10,311 nucleotides of DNA from positions 1 through 10,311 of the forward strand of contig DOVJ01000067.1 of assembly GCA_003520145.1 (NCBI GenBank), given 5' to 3'. This document shows positions 5,341-10,311 of this stretch, piece after piece; the first letter of the stretch is position 1, and every line of letters starts with the position of its first letter. The translations under genes and the position numbers were made by a program. This stretch comes from Eubacterium sp. (GTDB lineage: Bacteria > Bacillota > Clostridia > Lachnospirales > Lachnospiraceae). A model generated the notes under the pieces. The model saw only the letters and a list, made by a program, of their open reading frames with translations. It was not told the DNA's origin and searched no databases.

Positions 5341-7262
5341 TATCTATACAATTCCAAAGCATCCGCCGCCATATTTGCAAACGATCTGCAACCTTCCATC
5401 ATAGAATCCGAACCATCAAAAAAGAAGGCAAAAAATCCTGTGACAACAACATAAGAAAGACACAATAACATAACCCTTGTACAGGCTTTTTTATTATATC
5501 TTTCACACATACACAGCAATACAGTCGCGCTTGCTATAGACAGGATAAACGAAAAATCCAGCATATACCGCCTTAATAATCCGCCCGCCTCTATATCAAG
5601 AACAATCATAATACCTGCCATAACAAAAAGGATTACTGCGTATAGCTTCAAAAACTTATTCTTAACAGTCCCCCTCTTGAATAAGAAGTAAAATGCTATG
5701 GCAATCTGCGGGAATTGCCACAATATGCCGGCATATGGCTTTTCATAATAATCACAGCCATAATAATTCATCACATATTCCGGCAGATTGATAAAAGGAA
5801 ATTCTGTTCCGATTTCAAAAGGAGCAAAAACATATCCATATATACCAAACCACAGGCGGTCAAGATCATGACTTCGATGTATCATATCAGCAACAGTGAA
5901 ATTATAATTGACACCAAAATCCATAAAATTCCCAAAGCGTATTATATTATACCACATAATTGGAATTGCTACCACTATAAAAGGGAAAATTGTATATATT
6001 ATTTTTTTCAAGACATTTTTCCTGTCAGAAAAAACATGCCAAACGCTTACAAAAGCAAGCAAAGCAAACGACGGTCTGCACCCAACCGCAAGTGCATGAC
6101 AAAGAGAGCCTGATGCAATCAAAGCATAATTTGGTTTCTCTTTAAAACCCTTCATATACAGGTACTGTCCAAACAGGCAAAAAGCTATGCCAGTAACTAT
6201 AGGCACTGTATAAAAATCCGGTCTCTTAACAACCTGTGTTATATACATGCCAAAAATCGCTATTTCACATACAGCCACAAATCTAACAAGAGGAATCCGC
6301 CCTTGCGATTCGCTGTAAACTCTCTTGCTTATCTCATACAAAAGAAGCACCATACCTGCGATCATGAAGAAGACACATGTCATAACCGCCAGCATATTCG
6401 GCAGATATTTACCAAAAATAATATAAAAAGGCAGATAAAACATGAGGCACGGAACTATGCCGAAGTACACATAATAGTGCCCATTGTAATAAGCTGTATC
6501 ATACAGTATATTCTGGCCACTGTAAAAAGCCTTAGAATTTCTGGCATCAGGATCATAAGGATTCTCCATCTCAGTCAAAAAATCCGCAACCTCATCATCA
6601 AGATATACATGCCCCTCAGTTATAGCCTTTGCAAGCTTGCCATACTGATCATGATGAGAATACCTGTTTCTGACAAATATATCGTTAAATGTACAGGCGC
6701 TGCAGAATATTATGGCGTTGATACCTATTATGGCTATCAGACAGGCTATAGATGAAGTTTTGTCCATGCAAAGTCTGTCATATCGTCCTATGTTACGATA
6801 AAGACTTATGAATGACAATATCAGAAAACATATGAAAACTCTTAAAGGGTTAAATAAAAAAGGAGTCTTGACATTAAACCTGACTGATTCAATATATTTT
6901 TTAGAATCACCTTCACAAGAGATCCTTATCGAATGACATCTTCCTGACGTATGTATCCTCGCATAAGAAGTTGTCTCTCTACCCGCTATAACAGACATAG
7001 GATGAAGACCATACTCAAAAGAATGGCCTTCATCCGTAACATAAATTGTAACCCTAATCCGATTATCAGAATTCATCTTAATATATACATTCTTAAGATC
7101 TATATCTATATCCTCGTATATATAATCATCTGATTCTAAGTCTGCTTCAGGTATATATTCTTTAAAGCTCCTGCTTTCATAGAATCTGTAATTAAAAACT
7201 GTAAGTTCAAGAATAACAGATATGAAAACAAATATAACGATTCTCTTTAATATGCGACGCAT
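5340..7262 (-). CDS. Multi-pass membrane protein, probable GT-C type glycosyltransferase
   Basis: This is a 640-residue integral membrane protein. After a first helix (about 7-25) comes a hydrophilic, beta-rich segment (about 27-133) that is probably outside the cell, then some ten further helices. Residues 200-285 hold a long loop with SHHDQYGKLAKAI, GHVYLD, YDPDAR and YYNGHYYVYFG, followed by FYLPFYIIFG. An acidic, aromatic first large loop before a helix bundle is typical of GT-C enzymes, which use polyprenyl-phosphate sugars. Further signs are CRPSFALLA (about 395) and YNIIRFGNFMDFG (about 438-450), patterns I associate with Firmicute GT-C-like proteins. I chose the ATG at 7262, which has GGAG eight bases upstream and overlaps the PilZ stop by one base (TGATG); a TTG one codon earlier is possible. 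The coupled GtrA gene downstream supports a lipid-linked sugar donor. The glycosyltransferase call is by pattern, not by a proven catalytic residue. Confidence 0.82.
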   Translation of the reverse strand: MRRILKRIVIFVFISVILELTVFNYRFYESRSFKEYIPEADLESDDYIYEDIDIDLKNVYIKMNSDNRIRVTIYVTDEGHSFEYGLHPMSVIAGRETTSYARIHTSGRCHSIRISCEGDSKKYIESVRFNVKTPFLFNPLRVFICFLILSFISLYRNIGRYDRLCMDKTSSIACLIAIIGINAIIFCSACTFNDIFVRNRYSHHDQYGKLAKAITEGHVYLDDEVADFLTEMENPYDPDARNSKAFYSGQNILYDTAYYNGHYYVYFGIVPCLMFYLPFYIIFGKYLPNMLAVMTCVFFMIAGMVLLLYEISKRVYSESQGRIPLVRFVAVCEIAIFGMYITQVVKRPDFYTVPIVTGIAFCLFGQYLYMKGFKEKPNYALIASGSLCHALAVGCRPSFALLAFVSVWHVFSDRKNVLKKIIYTIFPFIVVAIPIMWYNIIRFGNFMDFGVNYNFTVADMIHRSHDLDRLWFGIYGYVFAPFEIGTEFPFINLPEYVMNYYGCDYYEKPYAGILWQFPQIAIAFYFLFKRGTVKNKFLKLYAVILFVMAGIMIVLDIEAGGLLRRYMLDFSFILSIASATVLLCMCERYNKKACTRVMLLCLSYVVVTGFFAFFFDGSDSMMEGCRSFANMAADALELYR

Positions 7263-7621
7263 CAATTAGTCTCCATGTTGTTAACCAACTGATATACATC
7301 AATCTTAAACTGATTAGAAGTACTTATACCCACAAAACGACAGCCATACAGAGTATTACCATCATCGTTGCTCTCCATACGGACTATCTCTATAAGCGAC
7401 TGGAAAGTCTCCTTCGTCCAAAGGATAACATTCGCATTATAACAGGTATTAAGAAGAAGAATCTCCGGGCTCTTAAAAGCAATACCATCCTTAGAGATAT
7501 TAACTACTTCAACCTCGAATTCGCTCTTAACTGGTATAAGATATTCAAAATTCTGTAAAGTATTGATCTTCATAGTAACATTCAGATCTATTCTCTTTGA
7601 TCTTCTCTTCTCGCCTTCCAT
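7262..7621 (-). CDS. Single-domain PilZ protein (cyclic-di-GMP binding)
   Basis: This 119-residue cytoplasmic protein is a stand-alone PilZ domain. Both c-di-GMP binding motifs are intact: RxxxR at R6-R10 (KRRSKRIDL) and [D/N]xSxxG at N41-G46 (NISKDG). The usual closing strand LYGCRFVGIS is at 91-100. PilZ proteins change the activity of partner proteins when c-di-GMP binds, often cellulose or other polysaccharide synthases or motility machinery. Here it is translationally coupled by a 1-nt overlap to the GT-C-like membrane protein, so that protein or the glycan pathway is its likely target (inference). The start has a strong GGAGG site five bases upstream and lies 19 nt after queA. The PilZ assignment is strong; the target is not shown by sequence. 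Confidence 0.92.
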   Translation of the reverse strand: MEGEKRRSKRIDLNVTMKINTLQNFEYLIPVKSEFEVEVVNISKDGIAFKSPEILLLNTCYNANVILWTKETFQSLIEIVRMESNDDGNTLYGCRFVGISTSNQFKIDVYQLVNNMETN

Positions 7622-7640
7622 ACGTACCTCCGTAGTTAAA

Positions 7641-8666
7641 TCAGATTATAAACATCGCATCCCCAAAACTGAAAAATCTATATCTTTCCTTAACAGCCTC
7701 AGCATATGCATCAAGTATATGCTCTCTGCCTGCAAGTGCAGACACCAGCATGACCAATGTTGATTCCGGGAGATGAAAATTAGTTATAAGCCTATCTACA
7801 ATCTTAAACTTATATCCCGGATATATGAATATATCGGTATATCCACTGCAAGACTTAACCCTTCCGTTCTCATCTGCCACAGATTCAAGAGTTCTTGTGC
7901 TTGTAGTACCTACACATACAACTCTCTTACCTGCCTCTTTAGCACGATTGATCATATCAGCTGCTTCTTCACTAATATTATAATACTCCGAATGCATGTG
8001 ATGTTCAAGTATATTTTCAACTTTGACAGGTCTGAATGTTCCCAGTCCGACGTGAAGAGTAACTGTGGCTATATGTATGCCGCGCTTTTTAACCTCTTCA
8101 AGGAGTTCCTTTGTAAAGTGTAACCCCGCAGTTGGAGCCGCGGCAGAACCCTCGTACTTTGCATACACAGTCTGGTATCTGTTCTTATCCTTAAGTTCGT
8201 GAGTTATATAAGGCGGAAGCGGCATCTGTCCAAGTTCATCAAGAACCTCTTCAAATATACCATTGTACATAAGGCGTATCTTACGATTACCGTCTTCCAT
8301 AACCTCTATGATCTCGCCCGAAAGCTTATCCTTTGCAAACTCTATAACAGTTCCAACCTTGCACTTTCTTCCAGGCTTAACAAGACATTCCCACACATCA
8401 CCTTCTTTTCTGTTAAGAAGAAGTATCTCAACTACTTCCTCTTTGTCAGGTCTGTGCCCAAAAAGCCTTGCTGGTATAACCTTGGTATCATTGAGGACGA
8501 GGCAATCCCCCTCCTCAAGATAATCAAGTATATCTCTAAAATGCTTATGGCTGACCGCACCAGTTTTTTTGTCAAGAACCATAAGTCTTGAAGCAGCTCT
8601 GTCCTCGAGAGGATCCTGTGCGATCAATTCCTTAGGCAGATCAAAATAAAAATCATGTAAATCCAT
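7641..8666 (-). CDS. queA: S-adenosylmethionine:tRNA ribosyltransferase-isomerase
   Basis: QueA transfers and rearranges the ribosyl group of S-adenosylmethionine onto 7-aminomethyl-7-deazaguanine in tRNA, giving epoxyqueuosine at the wobble position of tRNAs for Asp, Asn, His and Tyr. The protein is full length (341 residues) and typical throughout: DFYFDLPKELIAQDP at the N-terminus, LVLNDTKVIPARLFG (56-70), GQMPLPPYI (146-154), YQTVYAKYEGSAAAPTAGLHF (164-184), HVGLGTFRPV (205-214), GTTSTRTLES (253-262) and ITNFHLPESTLVMLVSA (294-310). It starts 14 nt after pheT with an AGGGA site and is followed 19 nt later by the PilZ gene. queA often sits with tgt and other queuosine genes; none is seen here, so those steps are encoded elsewhere. 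Identity is very secure. Confidence 0.98.
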   Translation of the reverse strand: MDLHDFYFDLPKELIAQDPLEDRAASRLMVLDKKTGAVSHKHFRDILDYLEEGDCLVLNDTKVIPARLFGHRPDKEEVVEILLLNRKEGDVWECLVKPGRKCKVGTVIEFAKDKLSGEIIEVMEDGNRKIRLMYNGIFEEVLDELGQMPLPPYITHELKDKNRYQTVYAKYEGSAAAPTAGLHFTKELLEEVKKRGIHIATVTLHVGLGTFRPVKVENILEHHMHSEYYNISEEAADMINRAKEAGKRVVCVGTTSTRTLESVADENGRVKSCSGYTDIFIYPGYKFKIVDRLITNFHLPESTLVMLVSALAGREHILDAYAEAVKERYRFFSFGDAMFII

Positions 8667-8680
8667 AATATTATCCCTGT

Positions 8681-10311
8681 TTATGAACGAAGTTCAATAT
8701 TCATCTTACCGAGCTCAGTAAGAATCTTATTCATAGACTGTTCTATATCTGTATCAAGCAAAGTCTTCTCTTTTGATCTGAATACAAGACTATATGCCAT
8801 AGACTTGAATCCTTCCTTAATCTGAGAGCCTTCATAGATATCAAAGAGCGAACAATTCTCAAGAAGCTTGCCTCCACACTTAGCGATAACAGCTTCTATA
8901 TCGCCTGCAAGTACATCCTTAGGAACTACCATACTAATATCTCTTGTGACAGCAGGGAACTTTGCAAGTCCCTCATACTTTCTATCGAAGTCAACATATG
9001 GCATGATAGATGGCATATCAAGATTGATGATATAAGCTCTGGTTCCTATCTCGTAATTCTGAAGAACAAGCGGATGAACCTCACCGATAAGACCTATACA
9101 TACATCTGAGTAGTATATATCAGCCTGGCGTCCTGGATGAAGGAAGTTATAAGCCTTGTTGTTCTTAAGAGTAAGACTTCCCTTCATACCGAGCTTTGCG
9201 ACGAATTCAGCCACAATACCCTTCATACTGTAGAAGTCCACATCATCACCATATGCGCCGAGGATGAACTGCATTCTTTCATCAGGAAGTTCCTTGATTT
9301 CCTCATCACGAGGTATATATATGTTGGCAAGCTCATAAAGAGCAGCTTCCTTATTACGTCTGTTATAGTTAGTTGACAAAGAAGTGAGCATACCATTATA
9401 AGCAGAAGTTCTCATGATGCTGTAATCTTCTCCAAGCGGATTAGATATCCTAATAACCTTTCTAAGCTTATCATCCTTGTCGATAAGAAGCTTATCAAAA
9501 GCCTTAGGGCTCTCGAAAGAATAAGTCATAGCCTGCGAAAATCCCATATATTCAGCAAGATCTCTTGCAACAGCTTCTATACGAAGCTTGAAAGAAAGCT
9601 TACCTGTGGTAGCTTCGCCACTTGGTAAAGTCACAGGAATCTTATCATAACCGAAGAATCTGGCAACCTCTTCCGCAAGGTCAGCGTTGCATGCAACATC
9701 CTGTCTCCAGCTAGGAACGATAACTTCATCTGTAGCATCATCATAGCCAAGATCAACCTTCTTAAAGTAAGCGATCATATCCTCTTTGGATATATCAGTA
9801 CCAAGAAGAGCATTGGCCTTCTTATAATCAAACTTAACACGCTTATCAGAAACAGGCTCCGGATATATATCAACTATACCAGGGACAACAGTTCCTGCAC
9901 CAAGCTCCTCTATAAGATCACAGGCTCTGCATATAGCCTCATAAGCAGTATTTGGATCAAGACCCTTCTCGAACTTAGAAGATGCCTCTGTACGAAGACC
10001 AAGAGCTCTAGCCGAAAGTCTTATATTAGTACCGTCAAATGTAGCCGCCTCAAAGAGCATAGTCTTAACATCATCAGTAATCTTAGAATTCTCGCCGCCC
10101 ATTATACCTGCGATACCAACAGCCTTCTCACCGTCATTGATCATAAGAGTAGTATCTGTTAGCGTTCTCTCCTGTCCATCAAGAGTTACGAAAGTATCGC
10201 CTGCCTTAGCGGTATCCACGATGATCTTATGACCAGCAATCTTGTCATAATCAAATGCATGCATAGGCTGACCATATTCTTCGCATACATAGTTAGTTAT
10301 ATCTACGATAT
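8681..10311 (-). CDS. pheT: Phenylalanyl-tRNA synthetase beta subunit, C-terminal two-thirds (5' end outside window)
   Basis: The beta subunit, with PheS, charges tRNA-Phe in an alpha2-beta2 enzyme. About 543 of roughly 800 residues are visible. The frame is open to the window edge: DITNYV and then GQPMHAFD are encoded upstream of and around the Met codon at 10264, so that codon is internal and not the start. Counting from it, the B3/B4 part has GIMGGENS (53-60) and RTEASSKFEKGLDP (91-104). The B5 domain follows (about 143-212, with VPSWRQD and EEVARFFGYDKIP), then the catalytic-like core, then an intact C-terminal anticodon-binding FDX-ACB domain (about 436-527, FPAVTRDISMVV to the end). The missing N-terminal part would hold the tRNA-binding domain. 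pheS is expected upstream, outside the window. queA follows after 14 nt. Confidence 0.98.
   Translation of the reverse strand, partial: IVDITNYVCEEYGQPMHAFDYDKIAGHKIIVDTAKAGDTFVTLDGQERTLTDTTLMINDGEKAVGIAGIMGGENSKITDDVKTMLFEAATFDGTNIRLSARALGLRTEASSKFEKGLDPNTAYEAICRACDLIEELGAGTVVPGIVDIYPEPVSDKRVKFDYKKANALLGTDISKEDMIAYFKKVDLGYDDATDEVIVPSWRQDVACNADLAEEVARFFGYDKIPVTLPSGEATTGKLSFKLRIEAVARDLAEYMGFSQAMTYSFESPKAFDKLLIDKDDKLRKVIRISNPLGEDYSIMRTSAYNGMLTSLSTNYNRRNKEAALYELANIYIPRDEEIKELPDERMQFILGAYGDDVDFYSMKGIVAEFVAKLGMKGSLTLKNNKAYNFLHPGRQADIYYSDVCIGLIGEVHPLVLQNYEIGTRAYIINLDMPSIMPYVDFDRKYEGLAKFPAVTRDISMVVPKDVLAGDIEAVIAKCGGKLLENCSLFDIYEGSQIKEGFKSMAYSLVFRSKEKTLLDTDIEQSMNKILTELGKMNIELRS

Noticed and set aside
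7263..7265. TTG start for the GT-C-like protein, one codon before the ATG
   Set aside because: The ATG at 7262 has better spacing (8 nt) from GGAG and gives the common TGATG overlap with the PilZ stop. The difference is a single residue.
10262..10264. ATG at 10264 as the start of pheT
   Set aside because: The reading frame continues upstream to the window edge and encodes DITNYV and EEYGQP, which belong to the conserved pheT motif; the Met is internal.

Overview
The window looks like an ordinary chromosomal segment of a low-GC anaerobic Firmicute, most likely a member of the Clostridia (Lachnospiraceae-like). This rests on AT-rich codon use, strong GGAGG-type ribosome binding sites, a PurF homologue of the iron-sulfur (Bacillus) type, and the type of membrane glycan genes present. 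The genus is inference. All genes are on the minus strand, so transcription runs from high to low coordinates.

First transcription unit (10311 down to 2624): pheT (start outside the window), queA, a single-domain PilZ protein, a large multi-pass GT-C-like membrane protein, a GtrA-family membrane protein, a membrane-anchored phosphodiester glycosidase (NAGPA domain), and a membrane-anchored protein of unknown function. Gaps are 12-19 nt, and two junctions overlap by one base (TGATG at 7260-7264, TAATG at 5338-5342). The run therefore looks like one operon in which two housekeeping tRNA genes lead into an envelope-glycan module. The PilZ protein suggests that cyclic-di-GMP feeds into that module.

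The 316-nt gap 2308-2623 is rich in structure. From upstream to downstream on the minus strand it holds a 150-bp, cloverleaf-like palindromic element (2467-2616), one arm of which is a good intrinsic terminator for the operon. Next come a small inverted repeat (2422-2452), a near-consensus sigma-A promoter with an A/T tract upstream (2384-2423), and then, almost at the expected transcription start, a second terminator-like hairpin with a T-tract (2339-2369) just before the next gene.

Second transcription unit (2307 down to 1): a PurF-like protein followed by the N-terminal third of carB (carbamoyl-phosphate synthase large subunit, running off the window). The PurF-like protein keeps the PRPP-binding motif and the four iron-sulfur cysteines but has lost the catalytic N-terminal cysteine and the other glutamine-site residues. 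It is therefore probably not a glutamine-dependent amidophosphoribosyltransferase. No carA is seen beside carB.

The most interesting items are the glutaminase-dead PurF homologue with its unusual leader, the cloverleaf palindrome, and the c-di-GMP-linked glycan module. No CRISPR array, tRNA, rRNA, insertion sequence or phage gene was seen.
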